Origin: Pyropia haitanensis
Lineage: Eukaryota; Rhodophyta; Bangiophyceae; Bangiales; Bangiaceae
Length of the DNA: 64,000 nucleotides
Assembly: GCA_008729055.1 (NCBI GenBank)
Contig: SDUX01000005.1
Location: forward strand, 2,302,875 to 2,366,874
Direction: 5' to 3'
The translations under genes were made by a program, and so were the position numbers. Shown in pieces: positions 11,844 to 22,626 of the stretch. Every line of letters begins with the position of its first letter. Within the stretch, counting starts at the first letter, position 1. Below the pieces are notes generated by a model. That model was not told where the DNA came from and did no database searches. It saw only the letters and a list, made by a program, of their open reading frames with translations.

Positions 11844-12294
11844 TGCCGGCCGGCGGGATCGGATCGGCGACGCCCCGCGCGCCGCCGGTCGAGATCCAAA
11901 CGGAAGGCTTGTTGTTCGGAAAGTGGCACGCCCCTGCGACTCGAGGGGGTCAACTTAGGATCGTCACATAAGTAGCGAAGAATTGGCTCGTCCTCTCTCG
12001 GATTCTGCTCCCCAGGGATGCGAACAACGAGCTTTCAGACGCAACTTTCCTATAGAACGAGCACTCTCATTTGTCGGGGAATGTCCAAGCCCACCGTGGT
12101 CGCGCTGGGCAAGATCTCCTCGACCTCAACCACAACCTTGCAAACGCCGACGCCCGCCAGACGGGCGGCGTATGCGCCCCTCTTCGCCAACCACTGCCGC
12201 GGTGGCCGTGACTGCGGCGCCTTCCTGCCACTGGCTTGCACCTACCACCCTCTCCCTTTTGTGGTAGGGTGTCCTCCCCCTGGGTCGGCCCACC
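11844..12294. other. upstream region / leader of valyl-tRNA synthetase gene
   Basis: Mixed-composition sequence just before the VARS start. Upstream ATGs (e.g. 12018) open a frame that overlaps the VARS start out of frame and could act as a uORF if transcribed. No clear TATA box seen. Confidence 0.35.
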
Positions 12295-15200
12295 ATGGAC
12301 GGCCGCGCGGTGGCGTTTGCGACGACCGCGGCGGGCGCCGCGGGCGCCGCCCTCCGCCGCCGCGGCGCGGCGGGCGTCGGCCTCGCCGGCCCCGGCGCGC
12401 TGCTCAGCCGCCGCCCCTTGGCGCCCCCGTCCGCGTCGGTCCACCCGGCGGCGGCGCGGCCGCCACTGCGGGCGTCGCTCTCCTCGTCCCCGCCGCCCGC
12501 GGCTGCGGCGGCGGCGACGGCGGCGGCAGCGGCTGCCGCCGGCGGCGCGCCCGGCTCGGCGACCAAGGCCACCGCCGCCGGCAGGTGCCCCCCCCTCGAC
12601 GCCGCCGCGTACGCGCACCTGCCGCCGGCGGTGCCGTCGCCGCTGCCCCTCCCCGATGTCGTGCGCGGCCCGCCGGGGGAGGCGATGCCGACCAAGTACG
12701 ACCCGCAGGCGGTGGAGGCGGCGCTCTACGCCTGGTGGAGCGACTCGGACCTGTTTGTGCCGCGGGCGCCCAAGGACCCGTCCCTCCCCCCGTTTACGAT
12801 TGTGATGCCGCCGCCCAACGTGACGGGCGGCCTGCACATGGGCCACGCGATGTTTGTGGCGCTCGAGGACATCCTCGTCCGGTACCACCGGATGAAGGGC
12901 CACGCGACGCTGTGGCTGCCGGGCACGGACCACGCGGGCATCGCGACGCAGCTGCTGGTGGAGCGGTCGCTCGCGGCAGAGGGGCTGGACCGGGAGGCCA
13001 TGGGGCGTGACGCGTTCCTCGAGCGCGTCTGGGAGTGGAAGCGCTCCAAGGGCGGCTACATCACGCAGCAGCTGCGCCGGCTGGGCGCGTCGTGCGACTG
13101 GGAGCGCGAGCGGTTCACGCTCGACGAGCCGCTGTGCGCGGCCGTCACCGAGGCGTTTGTGCGGCTGCACGAGAAGGGCCTCATCTACCGGGGTGAGTAC
13201 ATGGTCAACTGGAGCCCCAACCTCCGCACCGCCGTGTCGGACCTGGAGGTGGACTTTGTGGAGGAGCAGGGCACCCTCTACTACTTCAACTACCCGATCG
13301 CGGACAGTGAGGAGGTGGTGCCCGTCGCGACGAGCCGCCCGGAAACCATCCTTGGCGACACCGCCCTGTGCGTGCACCCAGAGGACCCGCGGTACGCGCA
13401 CTTGGTCGGCCGCCGGGCGGTGGTGCCCGAGACGGGCGGCCGCACCGTGCCCATCATTGCGGACGACTATGTGGACCGGGAGTTTGGCACGGGGGCGCTC
13501 AAGATCACACCCGGCCACGACCCGAACGACTATGAGATTGGCAAGCGCCACGCGCTGCCGACGATCAACCTGCTGAACAAGGACGGCACGATGAACGACG
13601 CGGCGGGCGCGTACGCCGGCCAGGACCGGACGGTGGCGCGGGAGTCGGTGTGGGCGGCGATGGAGGCGTCGGGGCTGGCGCTGCGCACGGAGCCCCACAC
13701 GCAGCGGGTGCCGCGGTCCCAGCGGGGCGGCGAGGTCATCGAGCCGCTCGTCTCTACGCAGTGGTTTGTGCGCACCGAGTCGCTGGCCAAGCCCGCCGCG
13801 GACGCGGTGCGCGACGGGCGGGTCAAGGTCGTGCCGCCCCGGTTTGAAAAGATCTACTTTCACTGGATGGACAACATCCGGGACTGGTGCATCAGCCGGC
13901 AGCTGTGGTGGGGGCACCGCGTCCCCGTGTGGCACGTGTCTCCAGCGGCGGGCGGCGGGGCGGAGGCGGGGGCGGCCGCCGCTGCTGGCGCCGCGACCGC
14001 GGCGGTGCCCGCGTCGGGCGATTATATTGTTGCCCGCAACGAGGCCGACGCGGTGGCCCAGGCGGCGGCCAAGTACGGACCTGGCGCGGCGGACCTGGTC
14101 CAGGACGATGACGTGCTGGACACGTGGTTTTCCTCGGGCTTGTGGCCGTTTTCTGCAATGGGCTGGCCCGAGGAGACCCCTGACCTCGCCGCGTTTTATC
14201 CCAACAGCGTCATGGAGACGGGCTACGACATTATCTTCTTTTGGGTGGCCCGCATGATGATGCTGGGGATGGGCCTCACCGACGGCGGCGCTCCTCCGTT
14301 TGACACCATCTACCTCCACGGCCTAGTGCGTGACGCGAGCGGCCGAAAGATGAGCAAGACCGTTGGAAATGTGGTGGACCCGCTCGAGACGATTGCGCTC
14401 TACGGCACCGACGCGCTGCGGTACTCGCTGGTGACGGGCTCTACGCCCGGCCAGGACGTGCCGCTGTCGATGGAGAAGGTGGAGGCCAACCGGAACTTTG
14501 CCAACAAGCTGTGGAACGCCTGCCGCTACGTGCTGGGCGTCGTGGACGGGGAGCCCGACGCGGAGGTGGTGGCCTCGCTCGGCACCCGCGCGGTGCGGGG
14601 GTGGACCGAGGCGGAGCTCGCGGCGCTGGCCCTCCCCGAGCGCTACATCATTGCGCGCCTGCACGCGCTGGTGGCGTCTGTGTCGAGCGGCCTGGACACG
14701 CTCGCGTTTGGGGAGAGCGCGCGGCAGATCCATGACTTTCTGTGGGACGAGTTTGCCGACTGGTACGTGGAGACGTCCAAGACCCGCTTCTGGGCGGCGG
14801 GCGCCGCGGTCGACGGCGCGGCCGCGCCGTCGGCGGCGGCAGTGGCACGACAGCAAGCCGATGCCCGCGCGACCCTGGTGTACGTGCTCGACACGTGCCT
14901 GCGGCTGCTCCACCCGTTCATGCCGTACGTGACAGAGGCGCTGTGGCAGCGCTTCCCGCGGCCGGCGGGCCAGGCCGAGCCCGCCCTCATCACCGCCGCG
15001 TGGCCGGCGGGCGGGCCCGTCGACGCGGACGCGATCCGGCGATACGAGCGCCTGCAGGCGCTCGTCCGCTCGGTCCGCAACGCCCGCGCCGAGTACCGCG
15101 TCGAGCCGTCTGCGCGCGTGCCGCTGACGGTGTACGCCGCGCCCGGCGTGGCGGCCGACGTGCGCGGGGAGGCGGCCATGCTGGGGTTGCTGGCCAAGGT

Positions 15201-15621
15201 GGACGTGGCCCGCCTGGTCGTCCAGGATGTGACCGACGGGAGCTTGGACGGCGTGGGCGGGCCTGCCGGCGCTGGCGGCGTCGCCGCCGACGCGAATGGC
15301 GGTGGCGGCGGCAACGGCGACGGCGCACCCACCGCCGCCGAGGTGCACCTTGTCGTTGCCGACGGCCTGCGGGCGGTGCTGCCCATGGCGGGGCTGGTGG
15401 ACTACGCCAAGGAGCGGGCGCGGCTGGACAAGCGGGTGGGCAAGCTCGAGGCGGACCGCGCGGGGCTGGAGCGCCGCCTGTCCGCGCCGAGCTTTGCGGA
15501 CAAGGCGCCGGCGGCGGTGGTGGCCGCGACGCAAGCCGCGGCGGCGGAGCTGGACGAGCAGCTCGGCAGCCTCAGGCAACGGCTGGAGGAGCTGCGCGCA
15601 CTCGCCGCCGCGGAGGAGTGA
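12295..15621 (+). CDS. VARS: valyl-tRNA synthetase, organellar type with N-terminal extension
   Basis: Class Ia aminoacyl-tRNA synthetase charging tRNA-Val. Single open frame of 1108 codons, ATG in a CACCATGG context. Residues 1 to about 115 are Ala/Arg/Ser/Pro-rich, like a plastid or mitochondrial transit peptide. The catalytic core begins near residue 124 (TKYDPQAVEAALYAWW). HIGH motif is HMGH at residues 181-184 in PPNVTGGLHMGHA; KMSKS motif is KMSKT at 685-689. The editing (CP1) domain lies between them, with GTDHAGIATQ just after HIGH. The DEFADWYVE-containing anticodon-binding domain follows near residue 818, and the C-terminus (about 1040-1105) is the tRNA-binding coiled coil typical of bacterial/organellar ValRS. 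Gly/Ala-rich inserts occur near residues 550 and 990. It may serve both cytosol and organelles. Confidence 0.97.
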   Translation: MDGRAVAFATTAAGAAGAALRRRGAAGVGLAGPGALLSRRPLAPPSASVHPAAARPPLRASLSSSPPPAAAAAATAAAAAAAGGAPGSATKATAAGRCPPLDAAAYAHLPPAVPSPLPLPDVVRGPPGEAMPTKYDPQAVEAALYAWWSDSDLFVPRAPKDPSLPPFTIVMPPPNVTGGLHMGHAMFVALEDILVRYHRMKGHATLWLPGTDHAGIATQLLVERSLAAEGLDREAMGRDAFLERVWEWKRSKGGYITQQLRRLGASCDWERERFTLDEPLCAAVTEAFVRLHEKGLIYRGEYMVNWSPNLRTAVSDLEVDFVEEQGTLYYFNYPIADSEEVVPVATSRPETILGDTALCVHPEDPRYAHLVGRRAVVPETGGRTVPIIADDYVDREFGTGALKITPGHDPNDYEIGKRHALPTINLLNKDGTMNDAAGAYAGQDRTVARESVWAAMEASGLALRTEPHTQRVPRSQRGGEVIEPLVSTQWFVRTESLAKPAADAVRDGRVKVVPPRFEKIYFHWMDNIRDWCISRQLWWGHRVPVWHVSPAAGGGAEAGAAAAAGAATAAVPASGDYIVARNEADAVAQAAAKYGPGAADLVQDDDVLDTWFSSGLWPFSAMGWPEETPDLAAFYPNSVMETGYDIIFFWVARMMMLGMGLTDGGAPPFDTIYLHGLVRDASGRKMSKTVGNVVDPLETIALYGTDALRYSLVTGSTPGQDVPLSMEKVEANRNFANKLWNACRYVLGVVDGEPDAEVVASLGTRAVRGWTEAELAALALPERYIIARLHALVASVSSGLDTLAFGESARQIHDFLWDEFADWYVETSKTRFWAAGAAVDGAAAPSAAAVARQQADARATLVYVLDTCLRLLHPFMPYVTEALWQRFPRPAGQAEPALITAAWPAGGPVDADAIRRYERLQALVRSVRNARAEYRVEPSARVPLTVYAAPGVAADVRGEAAMLGLLAKVDVARLVVQDVTDGSLDGVGGPAGAGGVAADANGGGGGNGDGAPTAAEVHLVVADGLRAVLPMAGLVDYAKERARLDKRVGKLEADRAGLERRLSAPSFADKAPAAVVAATQAAAAELDEQLGSLRQRLEELRALAAAEE

Positions 15622-15884
15622 GCGAGGGGGGGGGGGGGGGGGTGGCCCGCCAGCGCCTCACGGGGGTGTGTGGGTGAGGAGGGTTGGGTAGAGTCCGACC
15701 TTTGCGTTCCGTGTGTTTGTCGATCGTATTCGCCCTGCTGTTTGGTCGTCGGGGCGTTGCGCCGCCTCGGCCGTTCCCGCTGCTGGCGGCGGCGGCGGTC
15801 CCCTGCCACCGACGGCCACGCCAGCTGCGCTTCCTCTCCCGATTCCCCCCCTTCCCCCCCACCCCCTCCCTCTCCGAGCCGCCC

Positions 15885-17100
15885 TTACGCCCCCCCCTCC
15901 CCCCCCGCAGGGCGTCCACCACCGCCCGCCGCATCGCGTCGCCCACCGCGGCGGTGGCGTCGGTCTGGCCCAGGTCCACCCCCCCCCCCCCCCAACCTCC
16001 GGTCCCCGCTCCAGCCGCCCCACCGGCACGAGCAGCTTGGCCACGGACGTTAGCCACAGGCCGTCGACGCGGCCCGCCGCCACGTCCGCAACGGTCACGG
16101 GCTGGTGCACGAGCGTCAGGCCCGCCGCGGGCGTGGCGGCGGCCGCCACGGCCGCCGCGACAGTGCCGGCGAGGACGGTGCCGGCGGGGGGAAGCCGCAG
16201 CGTCGCCCCGACGAGCGCGACCAGGTTGGTCGTCAGCCCTTCCAGCAGCTCCACGTCCTCGTCGGCCAGCGGCGTGGCACCACCGCCGCCGCCGCCGCCG
16301 CCGCCACCACCCCTCGCAGCGGCCGCCGACCCCGGCCGCACGCGGACGAGCAGCGCCTCGGTGGCGCCCGCCGCCCGCGCCGCCGCCTCGGCGGGGGAGC
16401 GAACCGCCGCCCACGCCGAGTCCTTGACCGCCGGCGCCCGCCGCCGCACCGCCGCGGGCGCGAGGACGGCCACGACGGGGGGCGGCCGGGGGGGGGGGCG
16501 GCAACAACCGCCCGCCACGGCACCGCGTGGGTGAGGAGGGTGTGGGGGGCGCCGGTGGGGAGGAGCGCCACCACCAGCGCCTCGGGGAGGGAGGGGGGGG
16601 CGGACGGCGGGGCGGCAGCAGCCGGCGCCCCGTCCTCACCGCCGTTTGCCCCTTCCTTCTCTGTGCCGGCCGCCGAGGCGGGCCAAGCCGAGCGCTCCCC
16701 CAAAGGTGGTCGCGGCACGGTGGCCACCGCGGCGGCAAGCGCCGCCGCCAGCCCCGCTGGCGACAAGTCCGCAACGGCCTGCTGCGGGGGCGGGCCATCC
16801 TCGGCGGCGCGCCCTTCCCCCCCTCTGTCGGTGGGGGCGACGTCGGCGGCGTCGGCCGCCGCCGCCGCCTCAGCGGCGAGGGCGGCGTGGGACTCGCGCA
16901 GCCGGTCCGCGTGGGCGGCGAGGCACGGAAACGCGACGCGGCCGCGGGCGGTGACGACGACCGTGTAGGCGCCCCGCGGGGCGGCGCGGAGAAACGCGGC
17001 CGGCGACAGCGCCGCCGCGGGCACCGCCGCCGCGGCTGTCACCGCCGCCGCGGCGGCGTCGCTAGCGGGTGCCCCCCCCGCCGGTGCCTCCCCCCCCCCT
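15885..17100 (-). CDS. class-IV PLP aminotransferase-like domain (possible C-terminal half of a fusion)
   Basis: Fold-type IV PLP enzyme (branched-chain/D-amino-acid aminotransferase and aminodeoxychorismate lyase superfamily). N-terminal segment FLRAAPRGAYTVVVTARGR (about 16940-17000) and HADRLRESHAAL; then APAVKDSAWAAVR with the putative PLP lysine codon at 16423-16425; VELLEGLTTNLVAL; GTVLAGTVAAAV; DGLWLTSVAKLLVPVGRL (about 16010-16060); and a terminal helix DAMRRAVVDALRGG ending at TAA 15885-15887. The frame changes at the G run 16489-16498 and the C run 15979-15991. No ATG lies on the minus strand between the end of the hydrolase domain and this domain, so it may be translated as one protein with it. 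Substrate cannot be deduced. Confidence 0.78.
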
Positions 17101-18691
17101 CGACCGAGCCGCCGTCGGCGGCGGCCGCCGCCGCCACACCGTCGACGCGGAGGACGCGGCAGAACCAGCCGATGACGCGGTCCCACATGGCCGGCGTCAC
17201 CGCGTGGCCGACGCCCGCCTCCATCACGAGCGTCGCGTCCCCCCCCGCAGCCGGTACGTCTCGGCAACGGACCGCCACGCGGCGGCAACGCCCGCCGGCG
17301 GGCACCGCGGGTCGGCGGCGCCATTGACGACGAGGAGGGGGCGCGGGGCGATGAGGCCGAGGCTCGCGCCAGCGTCAAAGGTGGTCGTCAGGCCGGGGGC
17401 CAAGGCCGCCCAGACGGCGGAAACGACGGCGGGGGGGACGTGGGGGGGGGGGGGGGGAAGATGCACCCGTGGGGGGGGGCACACGCGCCGCCCTCGTGGG
17501 GGGGGGGGTGGCCACAGCCGCCGCCGCCCGCACCGCCGCCGCCGCCGCCGCCGTCGCCGCCAGCACCGCCGCTGGGCGGCAGACACGAGCGGGCGTCGGC
17601 GTCACCACCAACGGCTGGAACCCCCCCCCGGCCATGCCGGCCAGGTCCGCGGCGGCAGCATCAAACAGCGGCCGCAGCGTCGCCACCCGCGCCCCGTAAA
17701 CGCCCTCGTCCACCGCGGCGGCCCAGCTCTGCACCGCAATCAACGGCGCGGCGGCCGCCCACCGCTCGTCCGCGGCGGCGGCGTACCAGGCGGTCATGCC
17801 GCCGAGGCTGACGCCCGTCACGCCCAGGCGTGCCGCGTCCACATCGTCGCGGGTGGAGAGGTAGTCGGCGACCGCGGATAGGTCCGCGGCGGTATCGTAG
17901 ATGAACGGGTGCTCCCGGTGGGGGTCCTCGCCGTCGGGGGGGGGGGGGGGGGGGGTGCCGCCGCCCGCGTCGACGCCGCCGCCACCACCGCCGCCGCCGC
18001 TGCTGCCGCCGTTGCCGCCGCCGGTGCCGCCGCCGGTGCCGCCGCCGCCGGCAGCGTCTGCAGCAGGTTTCCCCCGCCGCCGTGACCGTGACGAGTGCCG
18101 CCGCCACGCCCGTACGCACGCGTCATGGTAGGCGGTGACCCCCCCCCCCTCCCCCCCCCCCCCGCCCGACGCCCATGCCACCGCCCGTCCACACCCACCG
18201 CCACAAACCCCTCCCCCGCCAGGCGTCCCACCGCCGCCGCCACCGCCCCCGTCGACGCGCACTGCCCCGTCCCGTGGAGGACCACCACCGCCGGCCGCCG
18301 CGGCGGCGGCTGCCGCGGCGACGTGCAGCGTGTCGCCGGCGGGGTGGCAATGTACAGGGGCACCCCCGCCTGGGTGGCCACGTGGTCCGCGACGGTGAGG
18401 GTGGTGGTCGTCCACGTGACGCCGGCGGGGGAGGTGGGGGGGGGGGGAAGCCCGTGGGGGGGGGGCCCGCAGCAGCCGCCGCGGGTGCCCGCGGTGGAGC
18501 GTGGCGGTGAGGGACGCCCGCAGGGCCGCGGCATCGGCCGCCACCGCCGCCGCGGCGGTGGCGGTGGTGGTGGGGAGGGGGGGGGCGCCGGAGGTGGGGG
18601 GGGACGGGGGGGGAGGGGGGGGGAGCCGCGGGGGGGGGGGGGGGGGGAGGGGGGGAGGGGGCGCCAGGCTGCCGGGGGGGGGAGGGGGCAT
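17101..18691 (-). CDS. plant-type alpha/beta hydrolase (possible N-terminal half of a fusion)
   Basis: Serine hydrolase of the dienelactone/acyl-peptide hydrolase-like group known from plants. Readable blocks on the minus strand: LRASLTATLHRGHPRRLL near 18500; LTVADHVATQAGVPLYIA near 18370; oxyanion-hole strand AVVVLHGTGQ; VGVDGRWHGRRA; AYHDACVRAWRR near 18110; HPFIYDTAADLSAVADYL; nucleophile elbow GVSLGG with Ser codon 17807-17809; APRPLLVVNGAADPRCP with the acid Asp at 17311-17313; EAGVGHAVTPAMWDRV with His at 17204-17206. A full Ser-Asp-His triad is therefore present. Frame shifts occur at the C/G runs near 18140-18162, 17442-17458 and 17237-17244. The start at 18691 is the first ATG in the N-terminal frame and is uncertain. 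Confidence 0.82.
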
Positions 18692-19390
18692 CGGCAGGTC
18701 GTGGCGGGGGGGGCGAGAGGACCGTTGGGGGGCGGGAGGACCGTTGGGGGAAGGGGGGGGGGGGGGGTGACGCCGGCTGCTGGGGGAAGCGTGGCGACAG
18801 GGATGGGCGGTGGCGGCGGCGGGGGTGACGGCGTGGACGGGCGGGGGGCCGGCGGTCTAGTGTAGGGCGCCGGCGACACCGCTCCGCACGCGCCCGTGCG
18901 CGCCGCGCCAAGGCCGGTGTAGGGAGATCCATCTGGCCGGCGGCACCGCCGCCGTCTCCCTCGTGTCTGTGTGTGCACGCCACCGCGCACGGCCCGCCGC
19001 CGGCGGGGCGGGCGCCCCCGCCGGCCGCGTCGCCCGCCGCGCCGCCCGTCCCCGCCGCCACCCCCTGGGCGGCTCGCCGCGGCGGGCGCCCCCCACCCCC
19101 CCCGCCGCGGCGGGGCGTGAGCAGGCGACGCGCGGGGGCGGGGCGGGTCGGCGGCCTTGCACGCCCCCCCGCCCCCTTGCGAGGCCACCGGCTACACCCG
19201 GCGGCGCGGGCAGACCCCCCCTCGGCCTGGCGCACTCCCGCCGCCGGTGCAACAGCCGGTGCACGACACGCTGGCAATGACCACCTCCCGCTCCTCCCGT
19301 CCCTCACCGGCGTCTCGCCCCGACCTCCCGCTTCGCCACAGCCCCCTCTCAGGCGACTGCCCCCCCGCCCCCCCCCCCCCCCCTCCCTCC
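18692..19390. other. G-run-rich spacer between hydrolase and tRNase Z genes
   Basis: Largely G/C homopolymer sequence. Minus-strand frames here are Arg/Pro/Gly-rich; part could be the leader or transit region of the hydrolase gene, but nothing specific is recognisable. Confidence 0.35.
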
Positions 19391-20563
19391 TCACGCCGCC
19401 ACCGCGGCGTCGTCGTCGTCGCCGTAGCGCCCCCGCCCCCACCCGCCCTCGGCTGGCAGCAGGTCCACCTCCATGAAATCCCGCGCGGCCACGACGCGGC
19501 CGCCGCCGTCGTACGCCGCCGCCGCCTCGCGCACCAGCACCGACGGGCTGTACAGGTCGTCCGACGGGTGGCGGCGGCCGCCGCGGCCGCCGTTTGGACC
19601 GCCGCTCCCAGACGCGGCGTCAGCCGCCGCGGTGGCCGCGGTGGCCGCGGTGGCGGCAGTGGGGCCGCCGCCGCCCGCGACGGGCGACGCGGGCGCAGCC
19701 GCCGCGTGGCCGTCCTCTCCCTCCTCCCCCTCCTCCTCCTCGTCAATCACCAGGGTGGACAAGACGTGCCCACCGGGGGCGTCCACATCCTCGTCGTCGT
19801 CCACCAGGTCGTCGTCCTCGTCGTCCTCCTCCTCTTCCACCAGCGGAGGGGGTGGGGGGTCTACCACACCCACACTCGGCGGCACGGTGCCCTCGGCCGC
19901 CCCCTCCACCACCAGCGCGATGCAAGCCCCACCCCCCACCCCGCCGTCGGCGTCAGCGTCCCCCCCCCCCCCGTCCACGCCTCGTAGCGCGACGAAAAGT
20001 GGGTCAGGTGCAGCCGGCGGGCGCCGATGGACCGCGCAAACGCGCCCGCCATGGCCGCCGTGCTGTGCGCCGCGATGGCGGCCTTGTCCGCCAGCGCGGT
20101 TGCAAACGTCGCCTCGTGGACGAGGAGGTCCGCGCCCGCCGCGGCGGCGGCAATCGCCGAGCTGTCGGCGGTGTCGCCAAGGAGGACGACCTTGCGGAGG
20201 GGGCGGCCGTCGGGGATGACCGGCGGGAGAGGTGGCGGGGGGGTCGTCGCCGTCGCCGCCGCCGCCGCCTCTGCTGCCGAGGGGCAAGACACCGCCACCG
20301 TCGCGGGAGCTGCGCCGCCTCCGTTTCCGCCGCCGCCATCAACGGCCACGTCCAGAGGCGTCACCACCCGCCCCGTCGCCTTGATGGTGACCGGCCGGCC
20401 AGAGCGGAGGACGGAAAACTGCCGCCCATACACGCCCAGCGACCGCGCCTTGGCCTCATCCACCTCGCCAATGGCGGAGGCGGCCGCCGCGGCGGCGGGT
20501 GGTGGCGGCGGCGGCGACGCGGCCGCCGCAGCGGCAGCCGTGGCGGTCACGCCCGCGGCGGGC

Positions 20564-20632
<69 letters not shown>

Positions 20633-22288
20633 GCTGTCTCCCCCTCACCCTCCTCCCCTGACGGCACCACCTCCCGAAAGACATAGCCAAAGCACGGCAC
20701 CCGGTGCTTGAGGGGCGCCGCGACAACCTCCCCCCCCCCCAGCCGCCCACCCGCCACACGCCGTCCGCGTCCGCCTCCACGTCCGGCACGTACTCCTCCT
20801 CTGGGTGGGGCGGCGGCGGCCCCGGGCCGCCCGCCGCCCACCCCCCCCCCTCCGGCTCGTCGTCAAACAGGCCGACGCTGTTGGGCCGCCACCCCCGCGA
20901 CAGGTGCGGAAAGTCCCCCCGCCGCGGCACCAGCTCCGCCACCGCGAACCGGACGCCCACCAGCGCGGTCGTGTGCAGCGCGGCGCGCACAAACGAGCGC
21001 ACCCCGTACGGCCCGTAGATGCGGATGACCGGGTCCGCGGGCGTCCCGTCGACCGGCTCGGCGGCGGCGTCCCAGGTGCCCGCCGCGGCGGCGGCGGCTT
21101 TCGCGCGCAGCGCCGCGCGCCGCCGCGCGGCGGTGACGAGGCCGACGGCCATGAGCAGCGACGGCAGGCCGTACAGGTGGTCCCCGTGGACGTGCGTGAT
21201 GTAGACGGCGCGGAGCCAGCGGAGCGCGTGGGGGGTGCCCCAGCGGGCGCCCATGACGCGCGCGGCGGTGCCTTCGCCGGCGTCGACGAGCGCCAGCCAC
21301 GGCTCGGGCGATGGCGTTGGCGTCACGACCACCCCGGGCGGTAGGGGGACGGCCGGTGGGGGCGGCGGCGGCGGCGGCGCCCGCGGGGCGGCGAGGAAGG
21401 CTGTGGACGAGACGTTGCGCTTGCGCGTCGGCACCGCCGACGAGGTGCCCAGGTGCACCACCCGCCACGCGCCCGGCGGCAGCCGCAGCGCGCGCCGCAG
21501 TCCTGGCGGCGGCCGCCAGCCCCGCACCCCCGGCGGCGGCTCCACCTCCACCGCCGCCCACTCGTCCGTACAGCGGCCGCAGCCCTCACAGTCTGGGTCG
21601 CCACAGCCGTCCCCCCCCCCAGCCGGGACGCCCACCCACTCGGCAGCCTCAAAGTCAAACCACGGCCGCCCCGCCGCGCGGGACGCCTCATTGTCTGGCC
21701 ACGCCACCCGCGCCAGCCGCGGCGCGCGGGTGTCGGGCCCGACGCCCGCGACGGTCGGGCCGAGCGTCTGGAGCTCCCGCGCGCGGTGGCGGCGCCACCA
21801 GGCGTCGTCGGCGGCACGCCAGCCGAGAAAGCCCGACGCCAGCCACGGGGGCGGGTCGTCCTCCCAGCGGGGGGGCGGCGGCGGCGGGGGGGGGGAGTCC
21901 GCCGTGTAGACCGCGTCGGAGCAGTTGCGGAGGGCGGGGGGGAGGTTGGCGTAGGCGGGCTTGCGGTAGTGGGGGGCGGGGGGGGCGGCGGATGCCGCCG
22001 CCGACGACGCCGCGCCGGGGGGGGGGGAGGGGCGGCGGACGGGGCGTCGCCGCCGTCGGCAGCGTCGGCCGCCGCCGTGACGGGCGGCCGCCGCCGCCGC
22101 CGCCGTCCAGGCCGTGCGCGTGGTGGTGGTGGTGGGGGTGGTGGTGGCGGCGGCGGCGGCGGCGTCGGGGGGGTGGCCGCTACCGCCGCAGGCGGCGACG
22201 GCCGGCCGGGCGGCCGCCACCGCCGCGGCGGTGGCGGCCGCCGCCGCGGCAGCGGCGGGGACAGAAAGGCGGCCGCCGCCGGCGCCAT
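19391..22288 (-). CDS. tRNase Z (ELAC-type tRNA 3' endonuclease)
   Basis: Metallo-beta-lactamase-fold endonuclease that removes 3' trailers from pre-tRNAs. ATG at 22288-22286 begins MAPAAAAFLSPPLPRRR, a transit-like leader. Core blocks: GTSSAVPTRKRNVSSTAFL; LVDAGEGTAARVMG; metal-binding YITHVHGDHLYGLPSLL near 21170-21220; IYGPYGVRSFVRAAL; LKHRVPCFGYVF near 20690; VLLGDTADSS with the motif IV Asp; LLVHEATF; HSTAAMAGAFA; RLHLTHFSSRY near 20000; and the terminal LVREAAAAY and ARDFMEVDL. The frame changes at a G run (22018-22027), a C run (20730-20740) and a C run (19960-19972). Inserts include a long poly-Ala tract and an Asp/Glu-rich segment (about 19740-19870) not found in ordinary short tRNase Z. 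An N-terminal segment with four Cys near 21540-21610 (CGDPDCEGCGRC) could bind zinc. Confidence 0.9.
20566..20632. repeat. (GGC/GCC)n trinucleotide run
   Basis: Trinucleotide repeat inside the tRNase Z gene, encoding an uninterrupted poly-Ala stretch on the minus strand between the substrate-binding and motif IV regions. Confidence 0.9.
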
Positions 22289-22626
22289 GCAGGGCACCGC
22301 GTTTGTCGCAGCACGGAAAGGGAAAGGTCAAGGCCAAGGCGGGCGGCACAGCAGGCGAGCACGTAGGCGAGCAGGCGGCAAAGGCGGGAGGGGTGAGAGT
22401 GGACGGCGGGCGGCGGGGGCTCGCTGGCTGGCAGCGGCGGGGAAGGAGGCCGCCCTTTGCCGTGGCGCCGGCGGCGGCAGCGTCCAGGCGGGCGGAGATC
22501 CAGGCGGGACGCCACGTGGAATTTTTTTGGGCGGGTGCGAAACCTTGGCAGATCAACCGTCACCATTGCGGAAACGCGACACGGCCACTGCCGCGGCGGG
22601 CGCGGAGCGCCCCAGCATGTGGCTCG
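22289..22626. other. upstream region of tRNase Z
   Basis: 5' flank of the minus-strand tRNase Z gene. The coding frame remains open further upstream but without an ATG. No transposon or RNA signature until the repeat that begins at 22627. Confidence 0.4.
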
